Shown one piece after another: positions 1 through 7,763 of a DNA stretch of 64,000 nt. Within the stretch, counting starts at the first letter, position 1, and every line of letters starts with the position of its first letter. The notes below the pieces were generated by a model. The model worked only from the letters and a program-made list of their open reading frames with translations. It was not told where the DNA came from and made no database searches. Source of the DNA: Amycolatopsis marina. Its GTDB lineage: Bacteria > Actinomycetota > Actinomycetes > Mycobacteriales > Pseudonocardiaceae. The stretch is taken from positions 62,001 through 126,000 of the forward strand of contig NZ_FOKG01000004.1 of NCBI RefSeq assembly GCF_900111885.1. The letters run 5' to 3'. The translations under genes and the position numbers were made by a program.

Positions 1-1
1 A

Positions 2-85
2 CGCGGCGTACTCACCATCCGGCCCCGTTCCGAGAAGGAGTTTCGCATCACCGCCCGTACCCCCGTTCGGTGGAGTATCCGGTGA
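2..85 (+). CDS. Sensor histidine kinase, C-terminal end (partial)
   Basis: Only the last 27 codons lie in the window. The frame ends with the TGA at 83-85 and reads as the closing beta strands of a GHKL ATPase domain (GVLTIRP, then ITARTPV), the usual end of a NarL-partner kinase. Its TGA overlaps the GTG start of the following response regulator (GTGA at 82-85), so the two are very likely translationally coupled partners. The identification rests on this short tail and on the neighbour, so it is an inference rather than a domain match. Confidence 0.55.
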   Translation, partial: RGVLTIRPRSEKEFRITARTPVRWSIR

Positions 86-747
86 CGATTCGAGTCGTAC
101 TTGCCGACGATCATCCGCTGATCCGCGCTGGTCTGCGTCTCCTTATCGCGAACACGGAGGACATAGTCGTGGTCGGGGAGGCCGGAACGGGGACAAAGGC
201 AGTCCAACTCGCCAAGGACACCCGCCCGGACGTGATCGTGATGGACATCAGGATGCCGGACATGGACGGCATCGAGGCCACTCGCCAGGCCGTCGCCGGG
301 ACTGAGGCACCGCGCGTCCTCGTGCTCACCATGTTCGACGAGGATGAACATGTGTACGCGGCGCTCCGCGCCGGCGCCAGCGGATTCCTGATCAAGGACA
401 TGGCGCTCGAAGAAACCATCACCGCCATCCGCGTAATCGCGGCGGGTCAGTCGCTCACCTCACCGAGTGTCACGCGCCGGCTGATTGCGAATTTCGTAAG
501 CCGACCGCAACGGGCGTCAAAGCCTCGCGAGGTCAAGGGCATCACGCAGCGGGAGCGGGAAGTGCTGGGCCTGGTCGGCCTCGGGATGTCCAACAACGAG
601 ATCGCGACACGGCTGAACATCAGCGCGGCCACAGCAAAGGCGCACGTTGCGCGGTTGTTCACCAAACTCGACGCCCGCGACCGCGTTCACCTCGTGATTA
701 TCGCCTACGAGGCGGGCCTGGTCACGCCGTCTCATCCGACGAGTTGA
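82..747 (+). CDS. NarL/LuxR-family response regulator
   Basis: Two-component response regulator that binds DNA when phosphorylated. The receiver domain covers about residues 1-120, with acidic pocket D9/D10, phospho-acceptor D55 in VIVMDIRMPD, and the conserved Lys in FLIKDMA. A LuxR-type helix-turn-helix follows (TQREREVLGLV, then NNEIATRLNIS). I chose the GTG at 82, which overlaps the stop of the upstream kinase and has a GGTGGAG ribosome site at 69-75; a GTG at 70 in the same frame is possible but lies on that site. The target genes are not shown by the sequence. The FkbM methyltransferase follows after a 214-base gap, so it may be a separate unit. Confidence 0.9.
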   Translation: MTIRVVLADDHPLIRAGLRLLIANTEDIVVVGEAGTGTKAVQLAKDTRPDVIVMDIRMPDMDGIEATRQAVAGTEAPRVLVLTMFDEDEHVYAALRAGASGFLIKDMALEETITAIRVIAAGQSLTSPSVTRRLIANFVSRPQRASKPREVKGITQREREVLGLVGLGMSNNEIATRLNISAATAKAHVARLFTKLDARDRVHLVIIAYEAGLVTPSHPTS

Positions 748-961
748 ACACCTCCGATCGTCCGGCGCTTCCCGTGGGGCGCCGGAGCGGAAGCAGCGCA
801 ACGCGTCGGCTTGCGGAAGTACCCCGCGCACGGGGAACCCAACACCGGTAGTGCTCCAACCGGCCGATGCCTCATCACCCCGGAAGCGGCATTGTTGGCA
901 TTGCCAAACGAAGCAATCCGTGCGCGACACAATCGTCAACCGAGCAGTTGGAGACCTCTCG

Positions 962-1714
962 ATGCCTAGTCTCGACCGACCGACCCTGACCGCCGCGACG
1001 ACGAACTTCCTGGCCCGTTGGACGCATTACCTGGACACCGAACTGCACACGCTGAGCGGGCTGGTCATGCCCGGAGACGTATGCGTGGATGTGGGTTCGG
1101 CGGCAGGTTTGTACAGCCAGGCACTGTCTCACCTGGTCGGGCCGACGGGGCAGGTTCACAGCATCGAGCCGTTGTCCTTCTCCCACCCGTTCTGGACTCG
1201 CGTACTGGGCGCGCGGGAGCGGCAGAACACCATCTCCTATGCCATGGCGCTGGGCGCCGAACCGGGCCGGGCGACGATGCGAGTGCCATTCGGGCCCTAC
1301 AGTGCGGCCACCAGTCGAGCATTCCTCGCCTGGAAGAGCCATTCTCTTGGCTCCACAGCGGAGTTTCATCACCACGTCGACATGCTCGTCGACGTGGACA
1401 CTCTCGATGGCCTCCGGCTGCGCGCCGACCTGAATCGGGTCGACTTCGTCAAAATCGACGTGGAAGGCGGGGAACTCCACGTTCTGCAAGGGGGACAGCA
1501 GACCATCGAGATGTTCCAACCGACGATGCTGATCGAGATCGAGGCGCGGCACACCGATCGATACGAGTACTCACCGGACGACATCGTGGAGTGGATCATC
1601 AGTCGCGGCTACCGCATGTACGCCTGGCAAGGCAGCTGGCAGCCGGTCGACCGAGTGTGTATTCACGCCAACAACTACCTTTTCCGGCCCACAGGCGCGG
1701 GCGCGTCAAGCTGA
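962..1714 (+). CDS. FkbM family SAM-dependent methyltransferase
   Basis: Predicted O-methyltransferase of the FkbM family, cytosolic, 250 residues. The SAM-binding motif VDVGSAAGLYSQ sits near residue 40 and the family motif FVKIDVEGGELHVLQGG near residue 165, followed by LIEIEARH. The ATG at 962 has TTGGAG eight bases upstream; an in-frame GTG at 851 would add 37 residues that look like non-coding translation. FkbM enzymes methylate hydroxyls of sugars, polyketides or glycans, and no substrate can be read here. No biosynthetic genes surround it; a SARP-type regulator starts about 225 bases downstream. Confidence 0.85.
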   Translation: MPSLDRPTLTAATTNFLARWTHYLDTELHTLSGLVMPGDVCVDVGSAAGLYSQALSHLVGPTGQVHSIEPLSFSHPFWTRVLGARERQNTISYAMALGAEPGRATMRVPFGPYSAATSRAFLAWKSHSLGSTAEFHHHVDMLVDVDTLDGLRLRADLNRVDFVKIDVEGGELHVLQGGQQTIEMFQPTMLIEIEARHTDRYEYSPDDIVEWIISRGYRMYAWQGSWQPVDRVCIHANNYLFRPTGAGASS

Positions 1715-1939
1715 GCGGGATCAAGCGTGCCGGCGCCGATTTCGTCGGCGAGCTTCAGCTCTTTCCATGGCGGTGTCCACGAGTCCCAGCCCGTCCTGGC
1801 CAAGTTACCGCCGCCCGTCCCGCACGTTGCTGTTCACCGGACCGACAACAACGTCGAGTCGTCACGTGGCGGCTTTGCCTCCGTCTGCCGGGGAGCGAGC
1901 GGCGCCCGTTACAGTTGCGCCGAATGCAGGAGGGACGGC

Positions 1940-4921
1940 GTGGACTTCGGAGTACTGGGCCCGCTGGCTGTGTGGCAGGCGGGCGTGCCACTGAACCTGG
2001 GCACGCCGAAAGGCCAAGTGCTCCTGGCCGTGTTGCTGTGCAGGCTGGGCCGGCCGGTCGCAGGTGATGCGCTCGCGGAGGCGATCTGGGGTGCGGAGCA
2101 GCCGAAGAGCGCCGTCAAGAACGTGCAGACGTACGTCCATCGGCTCCGGCAGCACCTGGGGGATTCGGAGCGGATCACCAGGAAGGGCTCCGGCTACCTG
2201 TTGCGTGTCGGCCGTGACGAGCTCGACGCGGCGCGTTTCGAGGATCTGGCGGGCGTAGCCCGCGCGACGCTGGCGGCCGGTGATCTCGATCAGGCACGCC
2301 GCCACTTCGACAAGGCGCTGAAGCTCTGGCGGGGACCAGCATTCGACGGGCTCGCCGACGTACCCTCGCTGGCGTCGGAGGCCGCCCGGCTCGACGAGCT
2401 ACGGCTCGGCGTCCTTGAAGAGCGGATCGACGTCGACCTTCGACTGGGTCGGCACAGCGAGCTGCTTGGCGAGCTGACCGCGCTGACACTGGAACACCCG
2501 TTCCGCGAGCGAATGTGGGCCCAGTTCATGCTCGCGCTGTACCGCTGTGGCCGACGGGCGGACGCGCTGCTGGCCTACCTCCAGGTCCGTGACCTCCTGG
2601 CCGAGCAGACCGGTATGGAGCCTGGTCAGACGTTGCGGGACCTGCACCAGACCATCCTCGGCGAGGATCCCGCGCTGGCCCCGGCGGTCGCGGCCGACGC
2701 ACGGGAACCCCAGAACGCCGGCGGTGCTCGCATGCTGCCTCCGGCACTCGGCGACTTCACCGGGCAGCGGGGAGAGCTGACGGAGATCGCGGCCGTGCTC
2801 GGCAAGGACCGGGCTGCCGACGAACCAGCCGCGGTGGTGACGATCTCGGGCCCCGGCGGTATCGGCAAGACCGCGCTCGTGGTGCAGGCCGCGCACCGAT
2901 TGAGGTCCACCTACCCCGACGGGCAACTGTTCGCGACGCTGGCCGGGACGCGCGCCCAGCCGGTCGACCCGGCCGCCGTACTCGGCCGCTTCCTCCGTGC
3001 GCTGGGGGTGCCCGCCACCGCGATGCCGGACGATCCGGAGGAACGCACGGATCTCTACCGGGGCATGCTCGACGAACGCCGGATCCTGATAGTGCTCGAC
3101 GACGCCCTCGACGAGGAGCAGGTGGCTCCCCTGATGCCGGCGAGCGGGACGTGCGGAGTCATCGTCACCGGGCGCGTGCGGCTGGGCGGTGTCGGTGGCG
3201 CGCACCGGGTCGAACTCGGCGCGATGTCCGAAGCGGACAGTCTGGCCATGCTGCGCAACATCGCGGGCAACCAACTGACCACGGCGACCAGCTCGGATCT
3301 GGCCGATCTGGTGAGGCTGTGCGCGCGTTTGCCGCTCGCGCTGCGGATCGTCGGCTCGCTCCTGTTGTCGCGCCCGCATTGGCACCCAACGGACCTTTTG
3401 TCACGCCTGGCGGACGAACAGCACCGGCTGGACGCGCTCCGCTACCGCGATCTCGAGGTACGGGCCAGTTTCGGGCTGAGCTACACGGGACTCCGTCCCG
3501 AGGCGCGGCGGCTGTTCCGGCTCCTCGGACTCCTGGAGGCACCCGACTTCCCGCTCTGGGCGGCGGCCGCCACACTCGATACCGAACTGAGCCCGGCCCA
3601 GGAGCTGCTCGACGAACTGGTCGACGTCCACCTGCTCGATGTCACCGGGGCACCGAACGGCCAGGCGCGGTACGGCTTTCACGACTTGATCCGCACGTAT
3701 GCGAAGGAACGCGCGGAGATGGAGGAGCCGGTGGAAGTGCGACATGCGGCCGTAGTTCGTGTGCTGAGCGCTCTTCTCGCCCTCGCCGACATCGCCGACC
3801 GCGACCATATGGGGCAGAACATGTTCCAGCGGGACGCTGTCCGCTGGCAGCCGGACCGGGTGAGGGCAAGTCTGCCGCGGTCTGTTCCGCCGATGGCACT
3901 GCTGGATTCCGAGCGGCTCGCATTGGTGGCGGGCGTGCGACAGGCCGCTGAGCTGGCCAGGGACGAGCTCTGCTGGGAACTGGCCGTTGGCGGCCATGCA
4001 CTGTTCGAGACGGAGCGGTACTTCGACGACTGGCAGGAGTGCTATGACACGGCGATGCCCCTGGCCAAGGACGCCAGGAACTTGCGCGGGCAGGCCAGGC
4101 TGCTCATCTCGATGGCCGGACTGCGTTACACCCGGCGCCAGTACCGCCAAGCCGAGGAATCCAACACCGAGGCGATGCGTCTGTTCGAGCGAATCAGCGA
4201 CCGGCGGGGCTATCTCGAGGCACTGAGCAACGCGCCGTTCTTCCTCGTCCCCAACGGGCATCTGACGGAGGCGATCGCGGCGGGCTTCGAGGCCTACGAG
4301 CGGCTCAACGCCGCCGGGCAGGTTGCGGCGGCCTTGCACGCGTACTCCCAGGTCGGCCTCGCTCACCTGCAGGCGGGAAGGCCAGAAGTCGCGGTGGAGG
4401 TGCTCTCGGAGATCGTCGCCGGGGCGAGGCAGCAGGGAATCCTGACCCTGATCGCGCGGGACACCTACTGGCTCGGTCAAGCGCACCTCGCACTCGGTCA
4501 TCATGCGCAGGCGGAGGAGACGTTCACCGAACTGACCGCGTATGCCGGGGACATCGGATCATCGGGCGTGTTTTACACGGCCCACGCCTGGGGCTGTTTC
4601 CAGCTGGCCCGGGGTGAGTACGCCGACGCGCGCCGGCGTCTCCTCGACGGCGTGGCCGTCGCCCGTGCGATGCACGACCCCATGTTCGAGACCCGCGCTC
4701 TCGTCGACCTGCTTGATCCCCGCCTGTACGGCCGCCATGAGTTGCCGGTCGCGATCGGCCAGGGCGAACACGCGGTCGAGGTGGCCCGCGGTATCGACTA
4801 CCCGTACCTGCTGGCGGGTGTGCTGGAGGGAGTCGCCGGGCTGAAGGCCGCGGCGGGAGACGACGAGGCCGCGGACCACCTGTTCGCCGAGGCCGCTGCC
4901 GTGCGCGCCAAGATCCACTGA
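1940..4921 (+). CDS. AfsR/SARP-family transcriptional regulator (BTAD, NB-ARC, TPR)
   Basis: Large cytosolic regulator of 993 residues in the AfsR/DnrI/RedD group. The order is an N-terminal OmpR-like winged helix (about 1-90, FGVLGPLAVW at the start), a bacterial transcriptional activation domain (about 95-240, ending near GMEPGQTLRDLH), an NB-ARC ATPase (Walker A SGPGGIGKTALV near residue 304; ILIVLDDA as Walker B), then TPR-like helices to the C-terminus. The GTG at 1940 has AGGAGGG at 1927-1933; the frame is open to 1727 but that stretch does not look like protein. Family members activate secondary metabolism or stress genes; no such cluster is adjacent, so the target is unknown. Confidence 0.9.
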   Translation: MDFGVLGPLAVWQAGVPLNLGTPKGQVLLAVLLCRLGRPVAGDALAEAIWGAEQPKSAVKNVQTYVHRLRQHLGDSERITRKGSGYLLRVGRDELDAARFEDLAGVARATLAAGDLDQARRHFDKALKLWRGPAFDGLADVPSLASEAARLDELRLGVLEERIDVDLRLGRHSELLGELTALTLEHPFRERMWAQFMLALYRCGRRADALLAYLQVRDLLAEQTGMEPGQTLRDLHQTILGEDPALAPAVAADAREPQNAGGARMLPPALGDFTGQRGELTEIAAVLGKDRAADEPAAVVTISGPGGIGKTALVVQAAHRLRSTYPDGQLFATLAGTRAQPVDPAAVLGRFLRALGVPATAMPDDPEERTDLYRGMLDERRILIVLDDALDEEQVAPLMPASGTCGVIVTGRVRLGGVGGAHRVELGAMSEADSLAMLRNIAGNQLTTATSSDLADLVRLCARLPLALRIVGSLLLSRPHWHPTDLLSRLADEQHRLDALRYRDLEVRASFGLSYTGLRPEARRLFRLLGLLEAPDFPLWAAAATLDTELSPAQELLDELVDVHLLDVTGAPNGQARYGFHDLIRTYAKERAEMEEPVEVRHAAVVRVLSALLALADIADRDHMGQNMFQRDAVRWQPDRVRASLPRSVPPMALLDSERLALVAGVRQAAELARDELCWELAVGGHALFETERYFDDWQECYDTAMPLAKDARNLRGQARLLISMAGLRYTRRQYRQAEESNTEAMRLFERISDRRGYLEALSNAPFFLVPNGHLTEAIAAGFEAYERLNAAGQVAAALHAYSQVGLAHLQAGRPEVAVEVLSEIVAGARQQGILTLIARDTYWLGQAHLALGHHAQAEETFTELTAYAGDIGSSGVFYTAHAWGCFQLARGEYADARRRLLDGVAVARAMHDPMFETRALVDLLDPRLYGRHELPVAIGQGEHAVEVARGIDYPYLLAGVLEGVAGLKAAAGDDEAADHLFAEAAAVRAKIH

Positions 4922-4987
4922 GCCTTCCACCGACCTCGTATTCCCGGCGTGTACCCGCCGTATTCCAGGATGTGCAACTGTGCGCGA

Positions 4988-5006
4988 CATCGGGAAATTC
5001 CCGATG
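4988..5006. promoter_or_regulatory. 19-bp perfect palindrome upstream of lipoprotein gene
   Basis: CATCGGGAA, one base, then TTCCCGATG: a perfect 9-1-9 inverted repeat ending 20 bases before the GTG start at 5027. It could be an operator or a leader hairpin. No bound protein can be named from the sequence. Confidence 0.45.
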
Positions 5007-5026
5007 GGATTCTCAGTGAGGTAGTA

Positions 5027-5662
5027 GTGCACAAACGACACATCGTGTTCGCGGCTGTTCTGGCCACCATCGGGCTCGGGCTCTCCGCCTGCGGCAGCGA
5101 CGACGAGAAGCCGATGGCGCAGGACCTGCCGTCGGCCCCGGCTTCTCCCGCGCCGACCAGCGAGTCCACAGCCGACGACAGCGGCGATGACAGCACCGGC
5201 GCGCCCGAGGGTGACACCGCCGCGCCGGGCACGGAACTCAAGGTCGGCGACACGGCCGTCCTGCCGTTCGAGTACACGAGCGAGAAGACGGGCACGATCG
5301 CCGTGACGGTCACGGCGATCGAAAAGGGCACCGAGGCGGACATGGCCGCCTTCGGCGACAAGGCAAAGGGAATGACGCCTTACTTCATCAAGATGAAGGT
5401 GGAGAACGTCGGCGGTACCGACCTGTCGTACGCGTCGCTGAAGCTGAACGGCGCCCTGGAAGGTGGCGCCGGCACTGGAGTTGTGCTGATGGGCGACATC
5501 CCCGGCAAGTGTGACAACGAGACCGCGCCCACCGAGTTCACCACCAAGGGTGCGTCGTACGAGACCTGCTCGCTCAGCGCCACCAGTGGCAAGCCAGTCA
5601 TCGCCGCGACGTTCGACGAGGGCGACGAGTACCGCGACGACCCGGTCGTCTGGACCAGCTGA
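5027..5662 (+). CDS. Secreted lipoprotein, DUF4352-like
   Basis: Exported lipoprotein of 211 residues. The signal peptide has a short basic start (MHKRH), a hydrophobic core and the lipobox LSAC, so Cys near residue 21 should be lipidated. A low-complexity Ser/Ala/Asp/Pro linker follows (about 25-65), then a beta-rich domain with VTAIEKGTEAD, a YFIKMKVENVG strand and two Cys that could pair (near KCDNE and YETCSL). This order of linker plus Ig-like domain resembles DUF4352 proteins, which have no defined function. GTG 5027 is preceded by GTGAGG. The gene ends before a strong hairpin, so it is probably monocistronic. Confidence 0.75.
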   Translation: MHKRHIVFAAVLATIGLGLSACGSDDEKPMAQDLPSAPASPAPTSESTADDSGDDSTGAPEGDTAAPGTELKVGDTAVLPFEYTSEKTGTIAVTVTAIEKGTEADMAAFGDKAKGMTPYFIKMKVENVGGTDLSYASLKLNGALEGGAGTGVVLMGDIPGKCDNETAPTEFTTKGASYETCSLSATSGKPVIAATFDEGDEYRDDPVVWTS

Positions 5663-5670
5663 CCCCGTTG

Positions 5671-5713
5671 CCACGCGTCGATGTGCGAGCGGGGGCGCAC
5701 CGTCGACGCGTGG
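5671..5713 (+). terminator. Intrinsic terminator-like hairpin after the lipoprotein gene
   Basis: Outer arms CCACGCGTCGA (5671-5681) and TCGACGCGTGG (5703-5713) pair over 11 bases, and inner arms GTGCG/CGCAC continue the stem. There is no U-tract, as is common in actinobacteria. It starts nine bases after the stop codon. Confidence 0.6.
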
Positions 5714-5866
5714 TTCGCCGCTGGCACGGTGCGCAGGACCAGCGCCGGAGCGCCACGTAGGGCACAAGTTCGCGCTGATGCGCTTGTCGCCCCACGGGCA
5801 GGGCTCGCGAGCAGGCCGTGAAAGAGTCTTCGCCGGCCCGCCTGCTCAGCCACGGAAAGGACCGCC

Positions 5867-6757
5867 ATGGGCAAGCCCAACCCCGCGAACGAGATCGGGT
5901 ACAGAGTCCTCGGCGAGGACGGCAAACTCGGGGGCGGCACGGGGCGCCCCACCGTCTACTGGTGGCTCGGCTTCGCCCTGTGTGTGCTCTTCTTCCTGGC
6001 CACACTGTTCCCCGGTGTACTCACTCTCGCGTCCGAGCACACCGACGGGGAGCAGATCGGCGTCTCGGGCACGCTCCTCGGCGTGCTCAACAACCCCTAT
6101 GTGTTTTCCTGGATCGGGATGATCCTGCTGTGCGTCATGTGGATGCTGGAATACACCCGGCGGGGATCGATCCACGTGGCGAAACAGGAGCGGGGCAAGC
6201 AGGCCCCGACCGGGAGTTTCGAGGCGGAGATCCGGCTGTTGCCCACGCCGTTGCACGTGGCGTGGTTCTTCGGGCTCGCCGTGACGAGCGTCGCGTTGCT
6301 CGTCCTGCCATGGACCATTGACTGGGACCTCGACATCTTCTTCGTGTGGTTCCTGTGGGGTGCGCTCCTCGCGCCGGTGAGCGGCGCCGTCCTCGGCTCA
6401 CTCGTGAAGAAGACCGCCTACGCCCGCTGGTACCGGCGGCAGGCGGCCAAGAACCCGCACGGGCGTGTCATGCGTAAGGCTCACCCGTTCTGGCGTTCGT
6501 TCTCCTACTGGTGGCGGTTCGACCTGTGGATCTGCGGCGCGGCGATGCTCATGATCGTGGTGGGAGCGCTCATCTGGTGGAACCTGGCATACCTCCCGCC
6601 CGGCGAATTCGGTGATGCCGAGGACGTCCAGGAAGCCACGGGCGTCACAATCGTGCTGCTGTCGATCGGCATACTGGCGATGGCGTTCGGCCTGTGGGCC
6701 TGCACGCAGTTCTGGCGCAGCGGCGAGGACATCAGGACGGGCGAGTCGGCCTCGTGA
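5867..6757 (+). CDS. Six-helix integral membrane protein, function unknown
   Basis: 296 residues with six predicted membrane segments: near residues 26-48, 82-100, 125-147, 152-175, 218-240 and 255-278. The N-terminus (about 25 residues) and the loops are polar and rich in Arg/Lys. I do not recognise a family and no catalytic motif is visible. The ATG is preceded by GGAAAGGA. It stands alone on the plus strand between the lipoprotein gene and minus-strand genes. Confidence 0.7.
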   Translation: MGKPNPANEIGYRVLGEDGKLGGGTGRPTVYWWLGFALCVLFFLATLFPGVLTLASEHTDGEQIGVSGTLLGVLNNPYVFSWIGMILLCVMWMLEYTRRGSIHVAKQERGKQAPTGSFEAEIRLLPTPLHVAWFFGLAVTSVALLVLPWTIDWDLDIFFVWFLWGALLAPVSGAVLGSLVKKTAYARWYRRQAAKNPHGRVMRKAHPFWRSFSYWWRFDLWICGAAMLMIVVGALIWWNLAYLPPGEFGDAEDVQEATGVTIVLLSIGILAMAFGLWACTQFWRSGEDIRTGESAS

Positions 6758-6814
6758 CCGCGGCGGCGGGCCTGAGGACGGCTGCGGGTGCCGACACGGC
6801 CCTGCCACTCGAGG

Positions 6815-7066
6815 TCAGCGCTTCTGCCAGCCCACGCTGTGGATCTGGTAGCTCTTCTTCGGCCCCCAGACCTCCGACAGATTCCCGACCTTCGCCCACG
6901 GGCCGGTCTTGGAGGTTGTCGGACCGCCGCTACTGCCCGCGGGCTTGAGGTACACCACGACGCGGTGCTCCTTGGCACCCGAGGCGGATGTGCACAGCGA
7001 CCATGCGTAGAGACTTTCCTTCAGACCGCTGTTGCAGTGCGGGTTAGGCGGAGGATCGGCCAACAC
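6815..7066 (-). pseudogene. Possible remnant of a small secreted protein gene
   Basis: An 83-codon frame with protein-like composition (for example SLYAWSLCTSASG and HRVVVYLKP, ending in IHSVGWQKR) and two Cys that could pair. There is no signal peptide at its GTG, and reading upstream in frame reaches a stop at 7133-7135 without one. It therefore looks like the C-terminal part of an exported protein that has lost its start, or a chance frame. I cannot name a family. Confidence 0.3.
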
Positions 7067-7151
7067 AGGCGTGGCGGAACCACTGCGGATGGATTCTTCT
7101 GGAACTGTGTGACTTGCACAGCTCGGCCAACCCTATTGATGTCGGGGCCGT

Positions 7152-7182
7152 CCCATTGTCAGGTGAACGCCTGACAAATGGG
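7152..7182 (-). terminator. Hairpin downstream of the SnoaL-like gene
   Basis: CCCATTGTCAGG and CCTGACAAATGGG pair with one bulged A around a six-base loop. It lies 34 bases past the stop of the minus-strand gene that ends at 7216. The remaining gap, about 6758-7215, holds only the doubtful 83-codon frame. Confidence 0.5.
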
Positions 7183-7215
7183 TAACCGAACCGGCCCACG
7201 CGCCCCCACCACGGG

Positions 7216-7674
7216 TCATCTGGCCGAAGTACGCACATGCAGACTGGTATCACCCAGCAGGTCCGGTGCCATCTCCATCGTCTTCCACCACCATCGCCCA
7301 TCCAGTCGTTCGAATGTCCCGTTGAGAGTTGCGTAGATGATCGGTTGCAGCGGAAGGTTCGGAAGTGCCTGCCATATGCTGGCGTAGCTGCTGAAAGTAG
7401 CGGTTCCTGCCTCGTCGTCGACGTCGATCACAGTGTTCGTGAGCTGGTGTTTGGTGTGCGTCTTTCCGTCGTACAAGATCACATGGTCATCGAGCCAGCG
7501 GCGCATAGGCGCTGATCCCGGCTTGTCCGCAAAGGGCCACTTTCCATGCTTCCAGAGCTGCGCTACCGCATCGAAGTCGGCGGTGTCGATACCCGCACAG
7601 TAAGCGCAAAGAGTACGCCAGATCTCCTTCTCCGAGGCATAGGAAGGACGGCCATGTACCTGTGGGATCTCCAT
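7216..7674 (-). CDS. SnoaL-like / NTF2-fold polyketide cyclase-type protein
   Basis: 152-residue single-domain protein of the SnoaL_4 type, a cone-shaped alpha+beta fold used by cyclases, isomerases and hydrolases. It shows the typical opening helix (EIWRTLCAYCAGIDTADFDAV), the strand YDGKTHTKHQLTN, and GRWWWKTMEM near the end. Catalytic residues differ among family members and cannot be assigned. It sits alone upstream of a hairpin. Base composition here is a little less GC-rich than in its neighbours. Confidence 0.8.
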   Translation of the reverse strand: MEIPQVHGRPSYASEKEIWRTLCAYCAGIDTADFDAVAQLWKHGKWPFADKPGSAPMRRWLDDHVILYDGKTHTKHQLTNTVIDVDDEAGTATFSSYASIWQALPNLPLQPIIYATLNGTFERLDGRWWWKTMEMAPDLLGDTSLHVRTSAR

Positions 7675-7763
7675 CGGCCCCGGCTCCCTTCCTTACCCGC
7701 GAAGCCTCGCTCCCGGTGACTTCTGCTCCCAGCGATCTCGGTACGGCGTGAGCCGTCGCCAGA

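Noticed and set aside
1727..1939. N-terminal extension of the SARP gene
   Set aside because: No conservation with the family start, which is the GTG at 1940 with AGGAGGG upstream.
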